NCBI RefSeq assembly: GCF_000218685.1
Contig: NW_006763296.1
Location: 548,715-612,714 of the forward strand
Reading direction: 5' to 3'
Origin: Serpula lacrymans var. lacrymans S7.9
Lineage: Eukaryota; Basidiomycota; Agaricomycetes; Boletales; Serpulaceae
DNA: 64,000 bases
The notes beneath the pieces were generated by a model. It was not told the origin of the DNA. It saw only the letters and a program-made list of their open reading frames with translations, and did no database searches. The position numbers and the translations under genes were made by a program. This document shows, one piece after another, positions 12,131-23,139 of the stretch (position 1 is the stretch's first letter; each line of letters opens with the position of its first letter).

Positions 12131-14359
12131 ATGGGCCCCTCTCCAAAACAGCAACGGAGGGCCGGAGCGCCAAAGGCCAAAGGTGCAGTGCGCGCCAAGT
12201 CGGGCTGTTACACGTGCAGAATACGTCGCAAGGTCAGTCATCACCCTTATAATAGATCTCCTTTTCTTTTCCTCTCTTTACTCACAAGTGGCGCGTCTTA
12301 CAGAAGTGCGATGAGCAAGCAGATGAAAAGGGCCACTGTCAGACTTGCGTTCGCCTACAACTACAATGTCTTGGTTTTGGTGCGAAACGTCCAGAGTGGC
12401 TGCGGGTATGTTCTTTCCTTATCGATCCTCGCTCTAAAAAAACTTTTGTTTATTTTCGGTTTTTTTTAAATAATTCTTCGTGTCTCTGTAGGAAAACCGC
12501 AACGTGGTAGAACTACGAGAGAAAATCAAGACTTTCTTGGCTGCTCAGGGAAAGATAAAGGGCCATTCGGGTTCAGGCCCTCGCAGTTCTGATTTGGAAC
12601 CTACTATTTTACCCCTCACACTGGAGCATAGTTCATCCAGTAGCAGTCCCCGAACCCCCACTTTATCAGTTTCGTCGGGTGATGAGATGCATGTACGCTC
12701 ACAGTACCACCCGATGCGTGACATTCATCCTTACGCTCATGGCACTAGTGAGCTACCTCACGATTCTTTTCCTATCTACGTATATTCATTTTCTCCAGGT
12801 TTGCACCCAATGCAAGAGTTGAGCCCTGACTCTCCTCTTCCTCCTTCTCGAGGGCCATTGTATCCACAAGATCTCCTTCTTCCTCACTATCAAACTTCTA
12901 TTATGACTCCTAGCTTAGATTCATGTAAGAACTCGTATCGTTATTAAATATATGTATGTATAATAGTACTCAACGCCCTCCTTTGTTGGCAGGGCCGAAC
13001 AATCAAGCGAATTCAAGTCAGCTCACAACGTACACTAGTCCAGCAATTACGAGCAGTTTTTCTGCTTCCTATAATCGTAACGATGCATATTTTGAGGAGG
13101 AAGAGTACCCGCTTGCTGCCTCGGTTGGCGTCAGTGGCGATTTTGGACATAACCGTTTCATGCCAAGGATGACCGCAAACTCTCAGGATCTTTTGCTGTC
13201 CCATTACATGCAAAATGTTTTGAAAATCCAGTATCTGCATGCCGACCAATCTATTGACAGTATCGTATGGAGGCTCATCAACGAAAGTGACTCTGCGCGT
13301 GATGCTGCCTGTCTCCTATCCGACCTCCATCGCAAGAGCATTCAACGTGTCGGCACCTACGATGACGAAAACGAAAGCCAAGCGCTACTCCAACGTGTTC
13401 AGCGTATGCCATTGAAGAAGACTTTCACGGAAGGCGATGCTCTAGCTGGTCTTTGTGTCGTGTCCTACTTCCTCTTTTCTGGGGGCAGTGGACATTGGCA
13501 GAACTTCTTGGAGGTTTCTTGCGCTTTCTCACTCAGAATGTTGTACTCTCCACAGTATCGAGGCCCAGCAGACTGTCTTTCGCGATGTAGCGAAACTGTA
13601 TGCTTGATTGTTAAAACGGCCATGTGGTTTGACGTTCTCGCATCGGCGACACTTGTCAGGAAGCCACGATTCATAGATGTCTTCCGCGACATCTTCAGCG
13701 ACCGTGCCCCTGCTACATTTGATGGCGTTGAAGTGCTCGAAGACCCTAGATTGTCCATGCTTCCCATCATGGGTTGCGAGAATCACATTGTCCGCGCATT
13801 GGCAGAGATCGCCGACCTAGCGGTGTGGAAGATGAATGAAAGGCATAAAGGCAGTCTCAGCGTACCAATGCTGGTACAAAGGGGACTTGAAATAGAAAAA
13901 ACCCTTGATCCACGACCACGACCACGACCACCGCAATACTTGCATCTAAGCGTAGATGCGGAACTCGAGACACGGCGCCACCTCACGTCTGAGGTATTTC
14001 GTGCCTCTGCACGGGTCTACCTTCATTCCGTCTTATCAGGAGATTTCCCAGGATGCCCTGAGATCGTTGACGGCGTGAAGGATACAGTACAGTGTTTGCA
14101 ACAAGTTCCAGAGTATACTACGACTTCACGCTTTGTGGTTCGCAGTGTGGTGTTCAGTATCTGCATTTGCGGCTGCCTCACGGACAATACGGGATACCGC
14201 GCGTACTTCCTCAAACGTCTCGAGGAACAGCAGAAGGAGTCGGTTGGGAACTGCTCTACTGTGATGACGCTCATGCGTGAGGTGTGGAACAAACGAGCCA
14301 GTGGTCAACCCGTCGATTGGCGGCAGGTTATGCGCGAATCAACTGTGCTCCTCGTCTGA
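12131..14359 (+). CDS. Zn2Cys6 transcription factor (paralogue 1)
   Basis: Four exons: 12131-12232, 12304-12405, 12492-12924 and 12993-14359, giving 667 aa. The binuclear zinc cluster is split by the first intron: CYTCRIRRK then KCDEQADEKGHCQTC, with Cys at residues 26, 29, 36, 46, 49 and 56 (spacing 2-6-9-2-6). A Ser/Pro-rich linker follows. The C-terminal ~430 residues are helical and match the fungal-specific TF domain of basidiomycete regulators (LLSDLHRKSIQRVG, CVVSYFLFSGGSGHWQNFLEVS, ALAEIADLAVWKM). The protein should act in the nucleus as a DNA-binding regulator; targets are unknown. It is followed 2.8 kb downstream on the same strand by a clear paralogue with the same intron positions around the zinc cluster. 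A short Arg-Pro repeat (RPRPRPP) comes from a CCACGA microsatellite at about 13911-13932. Confidence 0.9.
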
Positions 14360-17125
14360 GGAGGTCAAAGTGTGCAAATGTTCTGCTATTTCCCCCTTCT
14401 TTTTCCTATGGATCCACTTTCTATCCCCAAAAACAGTCTAGGCTCGAAGCCTTCCTTTCGTCATGACCTCTGCTATGTTCTTCGAATCGTGTTTCTCTCA
14501 AATCTACCAATAATACCCTACACCTACACATTTGTATTTTGCTCCATGTTTTGTTTCGATAGTTTCTGTGCAACTTATTTTTCCCTTCCACTATACTCAC
14601 CAATCATCCCCAAACATTTTCAATCATAACTACAAGGAATAAATGTCGTTTTTAATTATCATTCGTCAGCATCTTACACACAATTGATAGAGGAAACTGG
14701 GAAGTACGCTGATCGGGCGCATCTGTCAGCAGCAATTCTGTGAGTCATTCGATCATCATGCATCATGTATGACCTGCATCGCGGTGGTTTACAGCAACGC
14801 TTCCGATCTGTTTATGCCGTACAGTAAATAAAGATGTCCCGTTCACCACAATTCCTTGGGGGTCTCATAATAATATCTGTTTCATAAGTACCGGACTCAC
14901 GCAGAAACGTTTGTTTCAGTCAGCAAATCGTACCGTGATGTGCCCTATAGCACCATGCTGCAAGGAGCCTTTATGACGGCCATAAAGCTTCTTTAAGAAC
15001 TGCGAACTTGTATTGATTTCGTATATGGGGCCCCTCGTAAACAAAGTCTTGGGTCTGGCCCTCGCTGGTCCCGACTCGGACAATTTCGCATGTGGGTGTA
15101 GAGCGGCCCTGGCTTACAAGGGGGGAACGTGATCCAAATAACGTATCTGGGATTCGAACTTCCCGTCTGTGAAAAAAAGTTCGTAGGACCCGAGTGCTGT
15201 CTTCTTGTTTTCATTCTGGGAGGGCTCGGCACCTGCTCGGGACGGTCAACAACTGGAAGCAGGAGGTTCGATTGCTGATACGGGGCCAGATGCAGAAGGT
15301 TCTAGGAGCATTTGCAAGGGGAGAGGGGCCTGTTTTGTTCTGTGGTCAACTGTATATCCCGTCTTTGCTATCTATCGTGATCGGTGCTATCTCCATCTGG
15401 AATAGTCCGACGAACGGGAAGAGTACCTGTCGGTTGGTCTAATCAGGTTTGGTCGCGAACTCGACCTTCGAATTCAAGGTCCTTTCACTCCTGCGCTTGA
15501 ATTGGATCCATTCATGAACGTAAATCATGGTCATGAACGCTTTCCCGGTGTCTTGGGATGATGTTTTGCAATAATGGTGTCAATACCAGCGTCAGGATTT
15601 CGAGTTGATCCAGAACCTGTTATCTACTTCTCGAACGTGCCAGTGTCATCTTCAGTTAAACCATGTACGGTCAAAGTACTAGTGTGATCATGCACATGCC
15701 AGTTAGGCTGTTGATGATAACCTCGCTGATTCGATGATAGCATTGTCCAATAGCAGTAATGTGTTTTTTAAATGTGCTCAACAATCCAGTTGCAACTTCC
15801 AGTAGTGGCGCCATGCATAGCCTGGGTGTCAGTGGGCGTCAAACCTTGGCCATGTTTAGCTGAGACATGATCTCGACTGGCACTCCCCCAGCACAGCTTG
15901 CTTGCATGTAGTAACCGTGGAGAACATTCTATATTCAATCCTTTCTCGTAATAGCAATTCCCCCCGAATCGACATAATGCCTCACCTGACGACAAAGGCA
16001 AGCTACCCTTAGATTGTGAAGACGACCACAACGGTGTTTTCAAAGCTGCAGGCTTCGCGAGAGTCAGACTATATCACGGAAATATGCAAGTTGCGCCTCG
16101 ATATTTGTTAGCGCATCACAGTGGGAAACCCTCATGGGCATCGTGTATATAGCATGAGCTCATCAAACTACACACCTCGCCTCGAGTCCCAAAGAACATG
16201 CCCACGTACCTGCGAACGATCACCATCGATCACTGATACTGGGTGTCTGTCAGGTGCTCCCTCATAGCCTCCGTCAACTATTGTCATTCAGGCACGAACT
16301 GGCAATCGTCGTGGATTGTCAATGTGGCTGTCACCGACAGACTTTTCTTGCTTTTCCATCCTCGCAGAGCTTTGCTGTGTTCCCCGATTCGCCAGGGAAT
16401 TGCGTCCATTATACTATTACGGTGTCCCATGTCGAACACAGCAGATACCAGTGTGGTCCTCGCATTGTCCTCGTTCTCGCTTCTGCACCGGTAGCGTGAG
16501 CCTCTGAGGGTTCGTACGTCTCTCGACACGACTGCAATACCTTTTGGTTCGGATGCTTAGATAATGATATGTTCCCTCGTCGTATCGAAATTACGATCAC
16601 CCTGCAAGCAGCTGGACGAAAGAGAACAAGTTCAAAAGAAGAATTTCCTTATATGACTGTATTTCCCAATAGCCGCCGCTTTCATGTGGTAATCAAGACG
16701 GAGGTTTCCTGGTCCGTCATCGCTCGATAACCTATGCCGATGGGGATGCTTAACCAGGCCTTCTTGCCCGGAGATTTCTTCCGAGAATAGCTCCCAATTC
16801 CTATCCCACAAAAACGGACTGCATGCTGTGTTCGTCTCGAGCAGCCTCAGCCTCCCTGGTGACCGCCCCTGTTGGCGTGTCATCATAAGCTTCTTTAAGT
16901 GACCGAATTCGATTGTCATCACGCCGTATTTTCTTTTGCGATCGACCTCCGATTTTTTTCTCTTAAACTGCTGTCGGTGAATTCTGTTGTTTGAAGCCGA
17001 TTTCCCAACGGCATACATTCGGGCTACACCGTGACGTTGTTTGTTGTACCTCTCTCTTTTAAGTCTCGCTTTTGACTCATACCTTCATGTTATTCCAACA
17101 AACTTCCCGAGTACAGACTGGCACA
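14360..17125. other. 2.8-kb spacer between the two Zn2Cys6 genes
   Basis: It holds only short open frames in both orientations (for example 16043-15768 minus, 16254-16499 plus, 17018-16632 minus), none with a recognisable domain. No duplicated piece of either transcription factor could be seen by eye. The 16250-16500 stretch is open in several frames and is probably non-coding. A TTCGAAC-containing sequence near 15153 does not fold as a tRNA arm. Confidence 0.35.
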
Positions 17126-19616
17126 ATGAGCTTTAAAAATTACAATGCATCAGCAAGCGGGAGTCAGTCTCCTTCATCCGAAAACCCTTCCAGTAATACT
17201 TCACCTTCTATCGTCCCCACTCCACTGTCAGGTTATAGAACATCGGACGATACAGACTCACAAAGTACTCAGTCTCGAGACACTCCAAGCAAAATACCCA
17301 TAGATCTCCCTCGTCCCTCGTCCGCGAGCAAAGGCGGTTGCTGGTACGCTCTATCGTTCCTCTTATCATCATTCATATCCTGATTCATACGCTTGCGTAT
17401 GGCAGGACTTGTCGTCTACGAAGAAAGGTTTGTGTACTCCAGTCATCTGACCCTCCACAAACAACTGACACATGTGGCGTAATAGAAATGTGACGAACAG
17501 AGAGAAAACGATTCTTGCCAGACATGTATACGATTGAAAATCAAGTGCCTAGGATGGGGATCTAAAAGACCAGAGTGGATGCGGGTAAGTGCACTCGAGT
17601 CCACCTTGTTTATCACTTACCATTGACCTTCCCATTAGGATAAACAAGCCGTCGAAGCATACAAAGCGGACATCAAGGCGCAACTCACACGAGCCGGTCT
17701 TATCCGTGGCCAACCACGAGCAACAATACTACAAGCCACGGCATCAGCATCTCCCACGTATTCATCGCGACCTTACCAGACGGGCAGTCGAAGAGGAACT
17801 CCCGGAACTCCTATAGAGAATTCGAGTACAAATAACTTCGACTTCGTGCACCCTCCACACGGTCATATTAACAACCCCACATTGCTGCCTGTCTTCGGTA
17901 GGAGCTTTTGATACCGAGTAGAACGGATGCCAAGGTGCTGACTAACAGTTTTAGCGCAGTTACCACAAAACGTCCAAATGCCTACCTACAACGACCCCAA
18001 CCTCCACAGCGTAGAACACATCACTTTCTCGCCATCGACCCCTTCACACCAGTCGGGCTTGTCTCCAGATATAGGGCATTTTGATCCCTTCCGAGCAATG
18101 AATACAACAGTGGAGTATGATCCGCAACCCCACGGCCTGTCCCCTCTGCCCAGTCAAAGTGTTTTCCAGGAAGAACATGTGTTGTACTATTTTGAGCATG
18201 TCCGGAAACTACAATTTGTTTTTGCTGGCAACAACGTGACCAACATAACATATTCGGTGAGTCTCAATGGCTCTTGAATTCGTGAGTCTCATTAATCCGA
18301 ACTTTTGGGATAAAGCTGGTCCTCCAAGAACCGCAAGGCGCTGTGACCAATTCAATATGCGCTTTAGCAAATTTGCATTTCAACAGAATGCGCATGGCTC
18401 ACAATCTACAAGTGTCCGACCCTAGCCTTGATAATGCACAAGCACGGGCGTTCTATGAAAACGCACTAAGCCAGATATCAGGGAACATGGGTGGACATAT
18501 TCGTGAATCAGACGCTATAGCGGCTTTACACTTGCTTAGCTTCTCCTTATTGTCTGGTGGATCGACGGATTGGCGGCCCATGTTGGATTTTTCTTGTAGA
18601 TGGCTCACACAAATTGGCATTATTGGCAATGAGAATCCGAAGTTGGCTATGCTCAACATGACTGCCCCGACAAGGCTGGCTCTGAAAGCAACCATGGTAA
18701 GTACAACTCCACATCAACGTCTGAAGGATGTGATTTGATACCTGTACTATACAGTGGTTAGACATTATGTCCAGCATTAGCCTGATGCGACCACCTAGAT
18801 ACATGGACTTCTACCGGCGTCTCTTCCGTGGTGGGAGTGGCTACTGGGCAGCTTCCCATCAAAGTACCATTGAGGACTTTGTCCTTCGGATGGACAATTT
18901 GACAGGTTGTCCAGATGACGTTTTATTGGCTCTCGCGGAGATATCGACTTTATCACATTGGAAGGTCCAGGAGATGCGCAAAGGTTCCTTGAGTATGAGG
19001 GGGCTTATTCGACGAGGAGATCAAATTGAACAGCACCTTCGTAGCCATCCAGACCCAACATCGTTTTCAGAGGTGGATCCCGTGCCCTTGCACCCCCACT
19101 TTCCTTCGCTAGGTATGGGATCTCATTCGCCACATGAACCGACTAGAGGACAAGCCATGGCGCCATTTCCGACAGAAGATGCACGTCGATCTGTAGCTGG
19201 GCTATTCCGAGAAGCAGCCGTATTATATTTGCATACAGTTTTGAGTGATTCTAATCCGGGTACGTACCTAGTTGCATTGTAGTTCGAGGTGTCGCTGATT
19301 AGGTCGATTGATCTTAGGCGTGCCCGAAATTATAGAATCAGTCAACAGCATCATGAATACCATGAATCAACTCCATCCATCAGTTGTCGACCGTTCGCTG
19401 ATGTTCCCATTGTTCCTCGCCGGATGTATGACCGATGATCGAATCAAGCGCGAGACAATCAAGGCAAGGTTGCAAACGCAGGATGAATGCTTTGGAAACA
19501 TACACCAGATACGCAGAGCCATGGAGGTGTTGTGGCAGCAACGCGACTCGCATGGGGGGAGTGTAGAATGGCGGGAGATGATGAGCAGTCCAAATTTCAA
19601 TTTGTTGCTGGTATAA
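17126..19616 (+). CDS. Zn2Cys6 transcription factor (paralogue 2)
   Basis: Eight exons: 17126-17343, 17406-17427 (22-nt microexon), 17486-17584, 17639-17897, 17955-18256, 18316-18696, 18755-19259 and 19318-19616, giving 694 aa. The zinc cluster is spread over three exons: GGCW, TCRLRRK (microexon), KCDEQRENDSCQTCIRLKIKC, with Cys at 72, 75, 82, 91, 94 and 101. The segment after it, LGWGSKRPEWMR, mirrors LGFGAKRPEWLR of the upstream paralogue. The C-terminal TF domain is also parallel (ALHLLSFSLLSGGSTDWRPMLDFSCRW, ALAEISTLSHWK, SVEWREMM). A long Ser/Thr-rich N-terminal extension precedes the cluster. It is nuclear by inference; targets are unknown. The gene appears intact. Confidence 0.9.
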
Positions 19617-20619
19617 AGCTCCACCTCGTATCCGTCGTTTTTCCCCCCTTCTTCAACTGATTCATTTTGATACGTCCTGTTCAGTGCTCTAATAGCGGCT
19701 TGGTTTAAACTTGTGACTGAATCTCACTTTGTACTCTTTTAATATGGTACCACTTCTCGTCAGCAAAACGATACTTTAATAAAGATAAAATATGCCAGCG
19801 TACCACTGAGAACTTTCGCGAGATGAAATATGAAGTGTATATGAAGCCTTGTTGCGCATATATAGCCAGGCTGATCTGCAGTGACATAGACCATCATTTG
19901 TGAGCTTTGCGGAAGGCGTGTCAGAAGACAGGAATGTGCAGAGGGCCATATATACCGATTGACCGGGAATTCCACTTCCCCTTTTGTACATCTGACGACC
20001 AATGATCATCGAGAAAAACAAAAATACACCGAATTACGAGAAGGCATACCTGCACGGCCTTGAGGTTTCAAACCCGTTGCCTCCCGAGGCTCCCGTACTT
20101 AGCGCAAAACAAATACTTTGTAGGTCGCCAGTGCTGTATGGCGCTGATAAGCTTACGAACATATGTAGCCGGTGCCATGCTTGATGTCAATAGAGCCCAG
20201 CGCTCAGTGTTGTGATAGCACAACCTGGTGGCTGGAATAATAAAGGGTGCGAGATGACGGTCTCCGTTGTGATTTTGATTTCTTTGCTGTCCAAGGCGCA
20301 ATTCAGAAAGATCGAGGACACAATGAAAACCTTGAGCGCTTGAGCAAGAAAACCAGCATCCTCGGACTTCAGATCTTTTAACAGAGGTGTGGTGCCGGGT
20401 ATAAGAAACAATTACCGGCACACAGCCCAAAGGCGCAAATACACAAAAATAAAAGACACGTGATCATCACGTTCAGAAAGACGAACCGCGTCTCTGTACG
20501 TAATTCTTAGCATTGCGGTTGCATGTTGCACTTGGTCTCTTTCCTTTTGAACCCACACTTGACACTTTGGCTACGGTAAACACATAGCGAAGCATACGAA
20601 ACAATCACCGTTCTGCACA
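19617..20619. other. Intergenic region before the formin-GBD gene
   Basis: About 1.0 kb with no recognisable gene. Short frames on the minus strand (20430-20068, 20411-20187) overlap each other in different frames and have no family resemblance. The region should contain the promoter of the downstream gene. Confidence 0.35.
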
Positions 20620-22800
20620 ATGTTCAAAGGAATATTGCCTTCAAAGAGAATATCTTCGTCTGAGTTCACCATGGTTACTAATTTTGGAGACGATGTCCTC
20701 CAAGGCAAGGAAAATATCCCAGACACCACCGTGTCCGGCGCGCCAGCGAAGTCATCCAAGGCAGCTGGTAACAAAGGCACAACAAAGTCTGCCAAGGTAC
20801 AGAAAAGTAGCAAAGGCGTCCAGGACATACCAGTGGAACCAGTGATGATGAACCAGGCATTTGACAAGCTACTGGTGAGTAAACACTACTTGTTGTCTTG
20901 CATAGCCGGTACAAGCGAGTTATCATTATTTATATAGGATGACCTGCAAATACCTTCTACACTACGCCCTAAACTGGCTGGCATGGATTCAACGGTGAAA
21001 GCTGCCATGCTCAAGTCGTCTCATGTTCTTACGCACAATCCACCCGTTTCACCACCTCCTACTCCTCGAACGCTCCGAAAAGCACACAGCAGCGAATCTT
21101 TGGGATCTCCTAACCACTTGAAGCCCTTGATCAGCTACGATATTTCTAGGCCTCCCATGACTGCTGGGTTTACTTCAGGCTCTGCCATAGCAAGCCAAGC
21201 ATCTGCCTCCGTATATGCACTCAACGCACTTCCGTCTGGCCACGGGCGCGGCTCATCAATGGATGCCTACAATACCCTGTCTCGCGGACAAGCTCCTCCT
21301 GTCATTCCTGGTGACCTCATCGCGGGCAAAGGAAAGGAAAAAAGCTCCGCCAAAAACATTACACCAGTCAAGTTTTGCAGTATCATGACAGGCACTTCTA
21401 GTACACAATTAGACGTGGAAACGGTGAAGAAGCTCAGACTGATGTTGCGAAACGAGTCTGCTAGGTATTTTTCTTTACCTTGTCATGTACATGCCACACA
21501 ATTTGATGCATCCGCCTCCCTAGCTGGTCACAGGAATTTCTTCGTCTCGGAGGTTACAACGCACTGCTGACTAGGCTGAATGAGATACTAGAAGTTGAGT
21601 GGAGGTATGTCTTTAGCTTGCCTCATATTATATATTGATTTGTCTCATTCACCGGTATCATAGGGAAGAACAACACGATGATCAGATTTTGCACGAACTA
21701 TTGCGTTGCTTCAAAGCACTCTCCACCTCTTCCATAGGATGCTTTGCTCTCAGAAGCTCCAGCCCAACTCCATTTGTTCAACTTGTCGCCTTGCTCTATT
21801 CGGACAAGAAACCTGGCGAAGTCGCCACTCGACAACTCATCGTTGATCTGTTACTTATTCTATTTGACCTCTATCCTTCGTCATCTCTTCCTTCTGCAGG
21901 GGGAAGGCCTCGCAGGGAGGCTTGGGAATCTACTGTTTCCATCCCCGCTCCTAGCAACCTCATTACACTACCTGTCCCACACAAAACGTTTTTCTCGCTT
22001 ATTCGTGCATTGCTCTTGACACCCGCACCCCCTCCTACAGAATCTCCTGCTGCGCCGGTATCCCCGCATGCATTCATCGAATCACTCCATCGACCTAGAA
22101 TATATAAAACGTATCTGCAAGAACTATCCGATATTTGCAGAGACTACTTTTGGGTATTTTGTCATCCAAATAATACGATATGGAATCTTGCCGATACGGA
22201 CGAAGGAAAGGTAGAAAGACCAAGAGCCCCTGGAGGTATGACAGGAGGCGTCGAATTCGAAGCTATGGGTTATTTTGTCAGTTAGCATCATAAATGTCTA
22301 TTATTTTACGCTGATCGTTTCCTTCCTCCCGTGTAGACCACACACCTTAAACTTATAAACGCTATTGCGAAGGCTGCAGAAGACTTGGGTCATCCAAAAG
22401 AGTATGAGATGTCAGGATACAGGTTCCATTCAGACCTCTTTGCTTCTGGATTGGAACGAATCATTCTGGTAAATTCATTCTTCTGTTTTGCGTATAGATT
22501 TTCAGCTAATGCATTTCGTCATGGGATCAGGTTGCTCGCAAGGCATCGACTACATATTATCCAACTCTCCACCTTGAGCTAGCACGATATATTGTACTCG
22601 TTGGGAGGTCGAGATACGAGCTCCCATGGACAGTATCGCGATTGATTGGCCCTCCTCCAACCGCTTTAAGCAAGCTTGGGAGGTCATCGAGGACACCTAG
22701 AGAAGGACAAGATGCCAGTAGTTCGCCAACCAAGAGAGGCGCGCCCGGATTCGTTGGTATACCGTCTCCAAAGACGATTGAACCTATTAAATTTGAGTGA
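20620..22800 (+). CDS. Formin-type GTPase-binding domain (Drf_GBD) protein without FH2
   Basis: Six exons: 20620-20874, 20938-21464, 21524-21604 (81 nt), 21664-22276, 22337-22468 and 22531-22800, giving 625 aa. The N-terminal ~240 residues are Ser/Pro-rich and disordered. From about residue 245 the sequence matches the armadillo-like GBD of diaphanous-related formins: VETVKKLRLMLRNESA, SWSQEFLRLGGYNALLTRL, LNEILEVEWR, then ILHELLRCFKALSTSSIG. Helical repeats continue to about residue 560 and a short polar tail closes the protein. No FH1 proline tract or FH2 actin-nucleating domain follows before the stop or in the 340 bp after it. By family the GBD binds Rho-type GTPases, so a cortical or polarity-related scaffold role is likely. 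Confidence 0.82.
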
Positions 22801-23139
22801 CAGGGATGTGGAACACTCTGGGGCGGATCTTCGACGGTGTATATTACTATGGCGCGATACTGGTTTTAACATGCTTTTTTGATACAATGTTACGTTCATG
22901 CAAATTTGTTCCTTGCTCTTTATAAATGCTACTCCTGTTTTTTTATGAAATTTGCATGTTGTTGCTCTTGGACTCGACGATTATAGAGTCGATCATTGCA
23001 CATAAAATTGATATTTATTCTCGTAGAGCTTCGTAAGACACATGTTATAGTCCTGGTCAAAAGGCCACCCCAGGATTTTGACTACTAGGCACAAAATTAT
23101 GGGTGCGGGTGCTTTGGCGTGAAAAAAAGCAGGGGCCCC
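22801..23139. other. Convergent spacer, formin-GBD gene / GMC oxidoreductase
   Basis: About 340 bp between two converging genes. It is AT-rich with several poly-T runs and presumably holds both 3' UTRs. Nothing else is seen. Confidence 0.4.

Noticed and set aside
12925..12992. In-frame start at 12956 as a separate gene
   Set aside because: It lies inside the third intron of the first Zn2Cys6 factor; the acceptor at 12991-12992 keeps the frame of the preceding exon.
15145..15170. GGGATTCGAACTTCC resembling a tRNA T-arm
   Set aside because: The stem would need a mismatch or an 8-nt loop and no D-arm or anticodon arm is found nearby.
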